A stretch of DNA of 64,000 bases from positions 310,001-374,000 of the forward strand of contig NW_025062477.1 in the NCBI RefSeq assembly GCF_000002995.4, read 5' to 3'. Of the stretch, positions 50,081 through 63,844 are shown in pieces. This stretch comes from Brugia malayi (lineage: Eukaryota > Nematoda > Chromadorea > Rhabditida > Onchocercidae). The notes under the pieces are model-generated. The model searched no databases. It saw only the letters and a program-made list of their open reading frames with translations, and was not told where the DNA came from. Every line of letters starts with the position of its first letter. Position 1 is the first letter of the stretch. A program made the position numbers and the translations under genes.

Positions 50081-53000
50081 GGAAATTTTGCTTCTAAAAT
50101 TGATTCGTAAATTGTGGAATAGTAAGTAACACCAAATTCTGTCCTCTCTTAATCAATTTTATGAATTGATAACATTGTCTATTTAATCCTAAAATTATTT
50201 CTATTAATGGGAGACAGAAAGTGAGAGGGAGGGAGAGAGAGAGAGAGAGAGGGAAGAGAAGAGAGAAGAAGGAAGAGAAATAAAAACAACATTTTCTCGA
50301 ATATATTTGCTTGATTGATAATTTCATTTATGTAAAATAAAATTTCCAATTGTTCTTTTCAACAATTTCTTCTTCCCAATAAAAATGTAAAAAAAAAACG
50401 ATAAGTGAATTTTCAGTCTAATATTTCTGAAAAAAAAATGACAGACTATTTGATGTCAACGATGTATTTTAAAGTACTATCAATAATGAAATTATTGAAA
50501 TTCTTTTTCGCTATTTAAAATAATTTCCTTCACACTATTTGATTATGTTTCATATTCATTTTAAAATTAAGAGAAAAATGAAAGCAAAGAAATCAGTGAG
50601 AGGAATTTAATAATTAATTAAAATAATTCAAGCGAATGATGGAGAAACAAAACGATCGATTATTATTATAATATTCCAGCTGTAATTGCAGTAGATTAAT
50701 ATTATGAAGTATAATATGTTAAAAATGTGCCAATCTTCTAACATTCTTGTAATTATTTTCACTTAGAATTTGAGTTTTTGTTTTGTCCATATTTTTCTCC
50801 TCAAATAAATAATATAGCCAAAATGAACTTAGTAATCGATCATATATTATGAACTAATTTTCTCGAGAAATATTCACGAGAAGTTATTATGAATAATGTG
50901 TAAAAAAACAAAAAGTGTATATATCATTTATGCTAATTTATCAACTTCTTCGGTTGATTACATTTTTAAAATATTAATTTCCGACATTAGTTTATTGAAA
51001 ATATAAACACTTAATTCTTTTTTTAAGTTAGATAACAATTCCTAAATTATGAATGAAATGAAATATGTATATTTTATAAGAAAAAAGTTTATTTATTTAT
51101 TTCGTTTTTCTTCTTATACCATTCATATTCTCAAAATTATTAGTCAAATCAAAATCTTTTTCACATTATATTATATAATTGATTGATCATTTCTTTTTCT
51201 TTTGATTTTTCATAACTCCATGTCAACTTAACATGTCAACTTGTTATGTTTCAGCTTTTCTCACTAAGAAATTAATAACTGAATGAGTAAACAAATGAAC
51301 AAATAAACAAACAAACAAATAAATAAATATCCGTATGCATATATGTATGTCAAGTAATTAGTATTTAATATTTCTTGCTGTTAGTGCTATAGCATAAATA
51401 TTACATATTTGATGTATTAATTATCGTTTCACTTTGCTATTTTATTAGCGCAAAAAAAAAAAAAAGTAATTTTCCAATATTTCAATTACACATGCTTCAT
51501 TGAACTAATTTCCATCACAACTTTAGATTTTCCGATGTATTTAATATTATCCGTAAGAGATTTGTTTACACTTTAACATTATTAGGCAGATATTTAGTTG
51601 ACAAGTTGACAAGTTGTAGTTGGGTAACAAAATGAAAAAAAAAAAAGAAAAGATTTCGAATAATATTTTTTTACATATTAAATGCACTTTCTATAATTGG
51701 CTTGTTTTTGCTTTTCGGCTTTATTTAGACTTTATACTATCGACTTTTAATTCAGTAACATAAAATTACAAAGTGATCTTTTATTTACGTAAACAATTTT
51801 TTTTTATAATCTTATTTTCATTATTTTATTATTTCAATTGTCTGATAACACACACTTTTCCATCAAAAAATGTTTTTAAATTTAAAAAAAAAAGAAAGGT
51901 GAACAAGTACTGGTATAACAAGTATCATTTATAATTTATTAAGTAATAATAATATTTCACTGATAAAATAGGGGTTAAATCGGTGGGTTAGTTCAACTTT
52001 TACTAATTATTATAATCTCTTCATCTATGGAACTCAATGAATCTCTCCCTCTCCCTCCCTCTCTCTCTCTCTCTCTCTTTCCTCATTTATACCATCACTG
52101 TTTGTTGATAGAAATATTACTAATATTATCTCAATTTTTCTCTCCTCAATAGTTCAAAATTTAATATAATGTTATTTCTAAGAGAACAATTACTTCAACA
52201 CTTCTTTTAATAGTCAAAATTCCATTTTTAAAAGATTGCAAAAATAATTCGTTGCAATTCCTTTTCTTTCTTTCTTTCTTTTTTTTTTTTTTTTTTTTTT
52301 AAATTATTTACACAAAAATAATGAATGTTTGAGTGAAAAAGTCCTCAAAGAGTAGTGGAAACAAAAATGGAAGCCTAAATAATTGAACTAATGAAATATT
52401 TCATTTCATTTCATTTGCTAATAGTTAGGAAGATAGCAAAATTATACTGCATCTTGGCTATGACATAACTTATTAATATTTTAGTTTAGCAATTAAAGCA
52501 TTAAAAGCATTCAATGCTTTCCGTTTGGCTTTATTTGCATTTTTTTTTTTTTTTGTCAACTATTTGGGACATTTTTTTTTTCTAAATCATTAATTATATT
52601 TAAAATAAGTGATAAAAATTTGATTTGTTATTTTAACAAATGAATTGTTGGATTATACCTCGCATATTATTTCAAGATTAACTTTTTCCCACAGATAGCA
52701 GTGGATGTTATTGTGGGGAATAGGAAGAGTCTTGAAAATATCCAATTCGAGATTTTAATTACTCTTCTTCAAATTATAAGAATGCTAAAAGATGAAGGAC
52801 ACCGTCGAAGTATGCTAAGAAAAAAAAAAAAAAAAAAGTTGGAAAAAAATTGAATCAGAAAGGAAGAGAGACAATTTGATACGGATGATAATTGATCAAG
52901 ATTTTGATCAGATCATAAAACAAAGATCATATTTAACATGTAGATATTAATACTATTGTTGGAATAATACCTTATAATAGTTAATTAATTAACTTCGATA

Positions 53001-55242
53001 ATTTCTATCTTACTAAAATTCAAAATCAAGAAATTAAAAAAAAATTGAAAAATTGTTATTTCTGTGAAGATAGACGACGAAACTGCTATCAATGAAAATT
53101 TTTCGCAATGCATTTTTATCGCATTCATCGGAATTACTCTAAAATTAAAATTTAATGAAAATTCGATTTTTGTCCATTATTTGCTCAAATTATTCTGTTT
53201 AGCAAAAGTAAAAGGGTGAAAAACAAGAAGTTAAATGATGATTTATTGGTTTAGATTTGAAAATTCATTCAGCAAAGAGCAATTTTTCTATTTTTGGACT
53301 ATTATTTTCAGTGAAAGTTACTGAGTATTTGCTCTTATCGATGATTGAATGAATGTTCATAGAATTTCTTGAAGCTAATTACTTTTTTTTTTTTCTTTTT
53401 CTATCTTATTTTAATAATAATTTATTACTACTTATCATATTTTGTTATACAATTTTTAATTTCAAATCTTATCACTTACCTTTGCCTTATTTTATTTATA
53501 ACTTTAGGTTATTCTCAATCGGATTATTAAAATTACTCATTTCAGTGTAACATTTTTGTTTGTTTTTATATATATCATATATGATCGTTTGCTTCGACAT
53601 CCGGAACACTGTTCCGGAATTCTTCTGTTACCCTTACTTAGAAACAAATAATATGGTTAATTACAAAGACATATATCTATATTTATTTGTTACATAACAT
53701 TCATTACTTTTAAAGTCTACAAATCTTTAAATAATTAATCGATTTTTTAATCCAAAAATAAATAGTAAATATTGCTAAAATCATCATTCATTCATTCCAT
53801 TCCAGTAATATTCCTTGCTAAAAATAATTAAAAATTTAGAACAACTGCGAATATTTTATATAATTTTTGAAATTTAAATGAAATTGAAAAAATAAAAGTG
53901 TTTAATTTAAGTATATTGGTTAAATTAATTGTAAGAATTAATAACGATGCATTTGAGAGATTCCATTTTATTTTATATACTTCTTTTTACCTATAACTTA
54001 TCACCCAGGTTAAATGCATAAATTAAATTTTGAAGTATTATTGTCTGTGCATCTTGCGAGAAGATTATAATTTTGAGAAGATTATGAGGAGATTAACATT
54101 GTCTCGATTTTATAAACAAATTTATGGATTTCTTCTAAACTGTTTCCTCTAAACAATGCTCAAATATTTTTTCATATGCACTCCTAAACAACTTATTATA
54201 TTTAATTTACTATCTTGTTCATTTCCGAGATATCTTGAATATTCGCATAGTTAATTCTTGCCTTACTTACAAACTTACTTATTTTGATCTCTTTTCTTCT
54301 CTCTGTTTGCATTGTTTGTACTCCCTCTCTCTCTCTCTCTCAGCATTTTCTTTTTCCTCCCTATTTTTTTTTTTTTTAAAAGAAAAATTTATTTTCTTTT
54401 TTTATAAAAGAAAATAAAAAGTTAATTTGCAACCAATATTTACAATCCAAATTCTGTTTACAAAATTATCGACAAAAACAATCGCTTACTCAATCTAGTC
54501 TTTTGTTAATTCAGTAATTAATTAACCGATTAGGTAATAAATTTATTCTAATGCAGCTAATATTACTGGTAACTTTTGAAGCCAATTTATTTTATAATCA
54601 TATTCTTTCTCTAATATTATGCCATAATCTATTAAGTTAGCGTATTGCTTTCATTAAATTTTCTCGAAGAAATATTTCATTAAGCGCAGTTAGCACCAAC
54701 GCATGCATACATACAAAGTAGATATAAATGCGCTTCATCACTCATTAAATTTAATTTAGAAATATCAATTTTATTTCACATTTCATTAGCATACATCTAG
54801 AAATATGCATAAAAAGTTTATTATATATGTCACATATAACTTTATCTGACACATTTATTCGTTTTATTGAAATCAAATTTTAGTGGAAATAACAAATTTT
54901 CAGAGCATTTATAGAAGAATCAAATTAACAATGAAAAATTTTTGTTTTGCATCTCAATTGATAGCAATTGGCTATTAATTAAGTCTCTCAAATTGTTGAA
55001 AAAAAAAAAAGAAAGAAAAAAGTGGTAACAAAGTGAATTATTAAAAATACGATAAGATTTTATATTCAACATTGATCATTTAAAATAAATTTAAAATGTA
55101 ATTTACTTTATTATACTATTAATCACTTCAAGAAAATAACTTATAATTGTCATTAACAGCTTTAACAATATTCTTATCATCTTTATTTAACTGCCAAATA
55201 ATTATTGGATAGCCAAAATTACAACAAAAACTTTTATTTATT

Positions 55243-55276
<34 letters not shown>

Positions 55277-55436
55277 AAAGCAAAGATATTATAATAAATT
55301 AAAACTTAAATCTAAATTTGTAAATAAGAGAACAGCATCGAAATTTAACTTCGATAAATTTTTTCTTTCTTTTTTAAAATTTATCAAAGTTTGGTATACA
55401 CCAAGCATCGACGTTTATCACTATTTTTACAATAAT
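50081..55436. other. Intergenic region between the minisatellite and the globin gene
   Basis: AT-rich with no convincing coding frame. GA run at 50223-50254, CT run at 52044-52081, short CT run near 54326, homopolymers including a run of about 30 A (55246-55275). Nothing else recognised. Confidence 0.55.
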
Positions 55437-55590
55437 GATAAACGTGTATGCATCTACGTGTTCTAGCATTCTGATATTGACAAACGTGTATGCATCTACG
55501 TGTTCTAGCATTCTGATATTGACAAACGTGTATGCATCTACGTGTTCTAGCATTCTGATATTGACAAACGTGTACGCATCTACGTGTTCC
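55437..55590 (+). promoter_or_regulatory. 42-bp tandem array with paired ACGTG motifs upstream of the globin gene
   Basis: 3.7 copies of a 42-bp unit. Each unit holds ACGTGTATGCATCTACGTG, that is two ACGTG cores 14 bp apart around a palindromic ATGCAT. The eight cores start at 55442, 55456, 55484, 55498, 55526, 55540, 55568 and 55582. The last copy changes GTATGC to GTACGC. The array ends 37 bp before the globin start codon. RCGTG is the established core of HIF hypoxia-response elements and is also an E-box-type half site; a regulatory role is inference. The unit length is a multiple of three, so a short repetitive frame stays open, but it stops before the globin ATG. Confidence 0.75.
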
Positions 55591-55612
55591 GGTTATTGCC
55601 TGATTGATTATG

Positions 55613-55620
55613 TATTTTAG
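55613..55620 (+). promoter_or_regulatory. Candidate trans-splice acceptor before the globin start
   Basis: TGTATTTTAG lies 7 nt before the ATG at 55628 (leader TTACAAA), an arrangement typical of spliced-leader addition in nematodes. Confidence 0.4.
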
Positions 55621-55627
55621 TTACAAA

Positions 55628-58202
55628 ATGCATTCCTCAGATATAAGTGCAGGATTGAAAAATATTCATAAGGATGATATGATTTTATTGCGAGAATCCT
55701 GGTCGATCATAAATCGAAATATTCAAAAAATTGGTGTCAATATTTTTGCAATGATATTTGAGCAATGTCCTGAAGCAAAATTTGTATGAATTAAAAATTT
55801 TTTATTCATAATTTATAATTTTTTTTTTTCTAAATTTCAATTTGCAATTAAAATTAATTTCATTGCATTTTCGCATACTAAAAACTCATTGATTAATTTG
55901 AATGATAAAATTTCTAACTGATTGATATGTGATAAGATTTGATCAGATTGACTCATTTTAAATTTTTAATGTTAATAATTTTTTTTCTTTTTTTTTTTTT
56001 TTCAGTTATTTCCGTTCACAGATATTTCAAAAAGAGATAGTGATTCGATCAGATTTCATTCCTTACGATTCATGCAGGTATGAAACTAAGAAATTTTCAA
56101 ATTTTATAACAATTTAATTAACGGTAGATTGTACAACTGATAAATTTTTTTTTTTTTTAGCTCAAATTATTTCAAATTTTGAAGAACGAAAGAATAAAAA
56201 AATAAAATTTTGCAAAATTAAAGGCAAAAATTGTTTTTTTTTTTCCTTTTATGCAAGTGAAATGAAATTTATGTGAATATAAATATATAATGCTAATGTT
56301 TAATAATTTTATTTTTAATAGCCTTTACTATATAGCAAATTGAAAATGTCACTTAATCTCATTTATTTTTATTGGATGTGTAAAATCATAGGTGTAATTA
56401 GGAATTGTAATCAATGGATAAGGATTTATTTAATAAATTGAGAATCTCAGTGTAAAATTAAAGTATTTAAGTGCAACTTTAAAATTTATTTCATCAATAT
56501 TCCATGCTAAATTTGATTTATCAATAATTTGATTGTCAATTGAGAGATGATTGCAAGAGAGAAAAATTAAACAATATTTAAAATTAAAAATTATCCTTGA
56601 AATGTTAATCTATTTGAATAATAATTTATTATTATCAGAGCTAATCAATACCACTCATTAATTTAACTTTTAGGCAATAGAAAGTGTTATTAATTCCATC
56701 GAAACTCTAAATAAAATCGATCCTCTATTAACTAATCTTGGCCATGTACACGGAAGATTAAAGGTTATTAGCTTATTTTTTTTTTTTTTTTTTGTTCAAA
56801 AAAGTAAAAGTAATATTTTCTGATTACTTACTTGATTAATTAACTATCTAAAGTCATTTCTTATTATGACTTATTTCTTCTTCAATCATTTTCCATTATC
56901 GTTCACTCAGTTGTTCAAATTTATAAGTTAAATTCAAAAACTTGAAAGAAATTGAAATGATTGAGAATAGAAAAAAAAAAAAAAAGATGATAGAAAATTT
57001 TAGCAATAAAAAATAAATGCAAAAATTTAAGTATGTAAAATTCTTCACTTATTTATTAATCAACTCCAAACTATTTCTATTCATTCATTCAGGAGAGACT
57101 GAATTTCAAACCGGAATACTGGACAGTTTTCCGTGAATGCACATTGTATCATTTTAGACGAACTTTGGAAAAGAGTAGTAGTATTATAGTGAAGTTGGTT
57201 CTTTCTCGATTTTGCTGTCTTTTTATCTCATTTGCTATCAGTAAAAGTGTCGTCCGATTCTTTTGTGCAACAAATTGCACTACTTGTTTACCTGTTGTCA
57301 AATTTGTTTAGACTTTTTGCCAGTCTATGGGAATCATTTGAGATGATAATGATCCATTCTCGACAATATGCTTAAGCATTTGTCATGTTTTGAAAGCAGC
57401 ATTTTGTCACCAATCATAAATTATGACAGATTGATTTGATGTCTAAATTAAATCATATCAAATATTCAGCCAATTTTGAATTATCTGTTTCATTATCTAA
57501 ATTAATTAGTAATTATTAATAATTAGTCATTAAATTTTAAGATTTGTTTTATAAAATTATAAATATTGCATACATCTGAACAAGTCTTTCACTAATATTT
57601 GTTCCAGAAAAAAGCAAAAAAAAAAATTAAATTTCATTATTATTCAAAAGAAATAAATTTCAAAATGACAATTTCATATCAAATATAAAATAGTTGAACT
57701 GGAAATTGTATCAAATAATTCAATTTTTTTTTTTGATAGGACACGAAAATTATTTGGCATGTTAGATTCAACAGAATCCAGTATTGATTATTTGATTAGT
57801 TTATGGGGTATGCTATTAGATTATATGATTGAAGAGATGACAATGTCTTTTCGAGCTGATATTCGAACCAGGTACAATATTTTAGCTATTTTTTTTTTTT
57901 TTAAATAATATTTTTTGATGAATGATCAAAAGTAATTGAAAAATTTTTGCAATGAATTAAATAAATGACATTCAATTTTTTTTTTTTTTTTTTTTTTTCA
58001 GGGAACTTAATAAGAATAATTGGCTTCAAAACGAGGAAGAACAAAATACTAATTATTTCGAAGAAAGGCGAGCAACGATGAAAATGCAACGAACAGAACA
58101 GTAATAACTTTTGAAAAATTTATTCAATTGTATCAGAAAATTCTTTGGTATTATTTAATGTCAACAAAATTCTCAATTTTAACTTTCATATTCTAACAGT
58201 TA

Positions 58203-58235
<33 letters not shown>

Positions 58236-58507
58236 CCACTGTAATTTATTTTTGTATTCATTAATAAATAAGCGTTACAAACATTTGTTGTACAATTTTT
58301 GGAAAAAATCTCTTTGTTATTATTTAAAAATTTGAATGATTAATAAAATTAATTAGAAAAGAATAAAAAAATTAATTAAAAAATATTAATTCACTTTTTT
58401 TGTTTTTCTATTTGAGAGTACGAACAAGTAAAGGACGAAACAAACGAAAGAGTTTCTGTTGTGGTTTACAATGCTTTCATTTCGATCAACGATACAATCA
58501 TCAATAA
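55628..58507 (+). CDS. Globin-domain protein, single domain with C-terminal extension
   Basis: A heme-binding globin of the nematode glb type. Exons: 55628-55783, 56006-56077, 56674-56763, 57093-57193, 57740-57871, 58002-58100, 58417-58507. Phases agree and give 246 residues. Helix A carries LLRESWSII (A12 Trp 25). LFPFTD follows, with the CD-corner Phe. RFHSLRFMQAIE holds the distal His (about 70) and NLGHVHGRLK the proximal His (about 102). FKPEYWTVFRECTL lies in helix G and WGMLLDYMIEEMTMSFR in helix H. The exon 4 donor (AA|GTTGGT) is the weakest call. The last exon depends on splicing at CA|GTAATA; if read through, the protein ends QRTEQ about 30 residues earlier. The spliced tail is basic with cysteines (GRNKRKSFCCGLQC). 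Oxygen carriage, sensing or redox roles are all possible. Confidence 0.87.
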
Positions 58508-61010
58508 CGAAGATCAATTGTTACCTCATCATTACGAATTAATTATATTACTCATTAAATCTATTTGTTTTCATTCTTGTTTCTAAATAATTTAAATAAT
58601 AATCAATTTTTTAAATAATTTTAATTTGATTAATTTTATAAAAGTCATTTATCAATTAAATGAAACTGCCATAGCATTTGGTTATATTAAAATACCATGG
58701 ATAATCTTTTACTTTAAACAAATTCGAAATTACAATTAAGTTTTGCTGATTACTCTATCAAACATCGTATCACTGTCTAATGAATAACAAATTTTCATTT
58801 AAATATTGTATCAATTCTTGTTCAATTTATTTCAGTATTTCAAATTAGTTTGCATATTCATATCAAAATTAATAAATTTTAGTGTCACAAAAAAGTGACA
58901 TCGTAGAGTACAGTGAATTACTTACAATCGTTTGCTGAATAAACGGTAACAAATAGAGTTAATGTTTGACATTTAGTATTTTCATCGCATTCGCTGCCAT
59001 TTTCTCTTCACATCCATAAAAAGAAAAAATTTCCAAGCAATATTATATAAAAATTAAAATTAAAAATTTGTGGAACTGTTTTTCAAAAATGAAATATGCA
59101 AATTTTGTTTTACTCATTTTACTCAATAATGCAATTCTACCAAATAATTTTAAATTTAGCATATTATCTTTTTCTTTTTTTTCTTATTTCAGTCTTTTTC
59201 ATTCAAATTTTATATACTACTGAGAAATATATTTGTGTAATTTTTTTTTTTTTTTTTGTCACATATTTGTTTACCATTTCATATGGGTGACATGTAAATG
59301 AAAATAAACGTTTGTAATATAATGCTTGAATTAAGTTATAGCTTATAATGAGAAATGTAGCTAATTATATATTGATGAGATAAATAAAAAAATAAACTAT
59401 ATATTTAGTTGCATTTAACTTTATCCTTCAAATTTATCGCTAACTTTTTTTTTAAAGGATGGAAATAATTTGAAACTTTACAAATTTTAGAAATATCTCA
59501 AATTTATTGCTATTTCAGCTTAAAAATACGAAAAAAAAAAAAGTAGAATATTTCAAAGCAAAATATAAAATAAAGTATGAAAAATGTATTCTCAATGCAA
59601 TCAACAACAAATAATAAAAGAGAACAAAACGGAAGCAAAAGGATCGAATATAATTGACATATAATTGAATATAATATAATTGACATAAAATTTACTACCA
59701 CTACTATTACTACTACTACTAAATTAGATCTAAATTATTTAAAGATTTAAACTGTAGAATTGAAATGAAGAAATGCAAGTAATTATTAAAAATATTTTTA
59801 GCAAATATTAAAATTACAAACTAAACTAATATAAATACATATGCATGAATCTATGAATTTATCATTTCTATGTTTCATTTGTTTGTTTTATTTTGTTTAT
59901 TCTTTTTCACTAGTAATCCCAATATGTAAATAAAGTATTACAAATGACATCACTTTAATATTTTTGACAAATGTAGGTTACCATGTATGTTCCATAAATT
60001 TTTCTTATATTTTAAAACTACTTCAAAAATTTGACAAAAAAAAAAGAAAGAAATTTTAAAACTAACTAAAACTTTTCAATCAAATTCATCATTTATTTAT
60101 AACTTTATCATAACAAAACTCCTCTTTTTTTGATAATAATTCTGATAAAAATTGACTTCTTTAAACTAATCAAACTTTTTCAATCATTTATAATTTATCT
60201 TAAATCATTTTTAATAAGAAACAAAAATTAATTAACTAACCAACTTCTATTGAAATTGACTTTATAAAGTGTTTCACTGCAGCAAACATCGAAATGCTAT
60301 AAATTTTATGTGTTCAATATTTGAAAATTGAATTTAATATAAAACTCAAAATTTAATTTCTAATTCCATTTCTTGTTGTTCAGCACCTAATAACCACACT
60401 ATTCCATTAATTTTCTTTTATTGCTATAATATTTGTCGACGAGCTGCTAACAAAGCATAAATCTTAAACGAATCTGTTTTGTATTTTCCTTACTCTTTGT
60501 TTTCAACATATCTCATTCCTTAATTATCAATTATTCATCCAGAAAATAGAAGATGAGAAAAAGAAGAAAAGAAGGAAAACATTTGGAAGAAAGTACAAAT
60601 CACTCGATCCGGAATAGTACTATATCAGGAATGAATATATCAACCATGGGATCTTCGTTTTCATAAAGGTTAATGAGTTAGCCGGTTATCATAAGAATGT
60701 CGGAAAGACGATGGTAGTCTAAGTATGCTAACTTGTGTTAGTTTTATCTCGTTTATCTTCCGGTTTTCAGTATCCGTTCGCAGTTTACGTTATTCAACCA
60801 TTTGCATCCGTTCTTTTCTTCTGCAAAACTAGTGACCTAATTGCGATTGAAATGACAATTTAAATTAAATTTGCAGTGTTCAAGCTTGACAAATGAATGT
60901 CGTGAGATAAGTCTCGAATTGAGATTTCACGGCGATCATAAACTTAATGGGCAACTAGCAATGTTTTTTTGTTGCTTCTAAGTCTTATTTGTCTATTGCT
61001 AGTCTCTTTC
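58508..61010. other. Intergenic region between globin and LSG1
   Basis: AT-rich, no credible coding frame. A TACTAC triplet run near 59697-59720. GC content rises from about 60590 to 60960, probably the LSG1 promoter region. No TATA box or other site can be named with confidence. Confidence 0.5.
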
Positions 61011-61017
61011 AGGGAAA
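61007..61017 (+). promoter_or_regulatory. Consensus trans-splice acceptor before LSG1
   Basis: CTCTTTCAG|GGAAA|ATG: a perfect TTTCAG acceptor leaves a 5-nt leader before the start codon, as expected for spliced-leader addition. A cis-spliced 5' exon cannot be excluded. Confidence 0.55.
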
Positions 61018-63844
61018 ATGACAAAACGCCGGCCAAAAAACAAAAAACCAACGGGTTTGAATCGTTCTTTAGGAAATTGCTTATTAAATGAGCGTGAAAA
61101 ATTACGTCAACAATGTCGGAAAAGACAACAAGCTTATAACACTGAGAATATGATTGAAATTGACAAGGTTAAACTTATACCAGTGTTATTTTTTATTGTT
61201 TGATTTTAGTTCAGAGATTATATGGAGTTAGAGAAATGGAAGATGCAAAAAAAAAATTGGTTAATCATTCATTGCTGTTATATAAATAGGAATGGGTAGA
61301 AAAGTAGGTAGTGTTAAGTAAGAAAAAATTAGGTGGAATGATGATAACATCAGGATAAAGTAAGGATAGAGGTTGCTAGTTGTTGAAGAATAAATGATAG
61401 CATAAGGCAAAGTTGTTCAAGCAGGTAAAGTATGTAAGATGAGGGTTGGATGATATCAGGTAGCTTATAGTAGAGTAATAGTTTCCGGCAGCATAAACAT
61501 AGCCGTATATAAATTGAGGCAGATATTCCTTAGGTCGTTTTATTTTACTTTTTTTTTTTGCTCAAAAAAATAGACATCATTTTACTCTTGTGTACTTTGT
61601 TATTGCTTTCAAAATATCCACAAATTGGCTTTGTAAAAACTGGCTCACAGACTTTTGGGGACTTTTGTGTACTGCATTTAAAACAGTGACGTTATTCATG
61701 CTCTAAGATTTTTATATGGAAACAATTGTACTTCTTTTAATGGCTCTTGACCGAAATTAAACAGAAATTAGCATACAGTTTTGTCGACTTATTCACATCT
61801 TGTCTTTTTCTTATAAATGATCATTTTTAAAGAATGTGGCACAAAATGTCGACTCCGTAATCGAAGAAACAGGTCTGGAAGAATTTCTGGCCAAAGCGGA
61901 GCTTGCTGGAACGAATTTTGCAGCCGAAAGAGAACAATTTCGTATGCTTGATTTGTAAGTTTTCTTTTTGTAAAACAGTGAAGTTTTGGAGCACAACTTT
62001 AGTCGGTACTTTGGTCATATGAAGAGCTTATCTGAATTTGAAGAAAAAAGTTTCAGCTGCGAAGATGTGTGAATTTCTACAATTTTTTTTTATTTTTTCA
62101 ATCATGTTTCCTTAAGTGAATTTTAGAATCAGGCTGATAAGAGAAAAATTTCTTTCATTTTCTTTCATCTTACTTAATTTTGAGGGAAAATTCGAAAGTC
62201 GTTGTAAAATCCATAAATGCCGCTCACTCAATGGATGAGTTGTATAAAAAATATGGTGACCGATTACGGATTCCTCGTCGACCACCGAAGGAAGCATGTG
62301 AAACGGTGGATGATTTAATACGATTAGAAAATGAGTATTTTCTGGAATGGCGTAAAAATCTTGCTGATTTACAAGAGGTGGACTTTTTTTTTTATTTTCC
62401 AAAAATAATGATATCTCATTTTAAATCTTGATTTCGAGTGTGTTTCATAATGCTATCAAATTTTCAGAATAATGGTGTATTGTTAACTCCATTTGAAAGG
62501 AATCTGGAGCTGTGGAGACAACTTTGGCGAGTCATTGAACGGAGTGATATTGTTGTTCAAGTTAGTTTGTGCTCTAGGAATATTCTAGAATGCATTCTAA
62601 AATTTTTCTAAAATTTTTGTTCAATTTTGAGTTTGATTTTTGTTCTTTCTACATTTATCTTGACTTTTGTCGGATAAGATATGTATTGCAATGTCATTTT
62701 TCTTCTAGATTCTGGATGCTCGTAATCCATTACTATTTCGGAATTTGGATCTCGAAGCGTATATTAAGGAATGTGATATTGCGAAGCAAAGTATATACTT
62801 GATCAATAAAATTGATTTATTGTCGAAAGAGCAAATGGAGTCCTGGAGGAAGTGGTTCATCGAAAATGATATAGATGCTGTTTTTTGGTACATTTTTTGG
62901 ATTGGAATTAAAACCTTAAATTTTGTTTAGAATTTTGAAATTTAAATTCATATTCTGGATAACTAAACTGAAAATATCCATTATAGGTCGGCTTTGGAGC
63001 CAGAAGCTAACTGTGCTGGGATTATGGAGAAGATAAATACACATGACGGAAGTGAATTATCGGATAGTGCAGATGGAAGTGAAAAGAAAATAGGAAGTAG
63101 AGAACAGAATTCCGATGGGTCATTCAACAATATAAATGAAGGCGACGATGATGATAAACACAACCATAGTTGTAGAACAAGGCTATCACAAAATATTGAT
63201 GTTTCAGAACGAAAAATTCCAATTATACATTGCGCTGCGGTTAGTTCTTTCTGATTTTAATTGCTAGTTTGTTTAGCATTTGATTGTTCATACTTCTTTT
63301 ATTCATTCGAATTCTAAACAGCCATATACCATGCTGTTGTTCTCTTAGCGAACATCTGCAAACTGATGTGCTGTAAGTACTACATACACTAATTTATTAT
63401 TTGTAATGGATTCAAGACTGGTATAATCCATGACATTATTACTAATAATTAAGGAATTATGCCGGAAAATAGCTATCGAGGTTGAATGAAAACATTTTAT
63501 TTCTAACGCTTGTGTATTGGTTTCTGCTCCATTCTAACTCAACCTATTTGTTAGGAGGATTTTTGATTAACTGACAACATAAAGTAAAATTTTTGTTTTT
63601 TGGAAGAATCCGATTCTTTTTAAAGATGGTTGCTAAATCAGCTTTTTTTTTCTAGGAGTTGATATTGTTTTTGAAATCTCGAGCTCACATCATAGAAAGG
63701 CGTCCTTTTGTTGTTGGAATGGTTGGTTATCCAAATGTTGGTAAAAGTTCTACGATAAATAAGTTATTGGATCGGAAGAAAGTATCAGTATCAGCTACGC
63801 CTGGGAAAACTCGCCACCTTCAAACATTAGTGGTTGATGAGGAG
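61018..63844 (+). CDS. LSG1: LSG1-like circularly permuted GTPase, 5' part (gene runs off the window)
   Basis: LSG1 is a cytoplasmic GTPase that helps release the export adaptor NMD3 from pre-60S subunits. Exons: 61018-61167, 61833-61954, 62185-62377, 62468-62560, 62709-62887, 62987-63239, 63656-63844; phases agree and 393 residues are in view. The N-terminus is basic ([11 protein letters not shown]). The family stretch [11 protein letters not shown] and [20 protein letters not shown] follow, then the typical [20 protein letters not shown] and [15 protein letters not shown]. Motif order is permuted: G4 NKID (219-222) comes before G1 GYPNVGKS (354-361) and the G2 region [10 protein letters not shown]3 would lie beyond the window. 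An acidic Ser/Asp/Glu insert encoded by 62987-63239 separates G4 from the G5-like CAA. The C-terminal part is missing only because the window ends. Confidence 0.95.

Noticed and set aside
55435..55620. Open frame of repeated VYASTCSSILILTN units over the 42-bp array
   Set aside because: It stays open only because the unit is a multiple of three. It ends in a stop just before the globin ATG, and the globin frame has its own start and acceptor.
61811..62018. Minus-strand frames opposite LSG1
   Set aside because: Shadows of LSG1 exon 2 (61833-61954), which fits phase and family.
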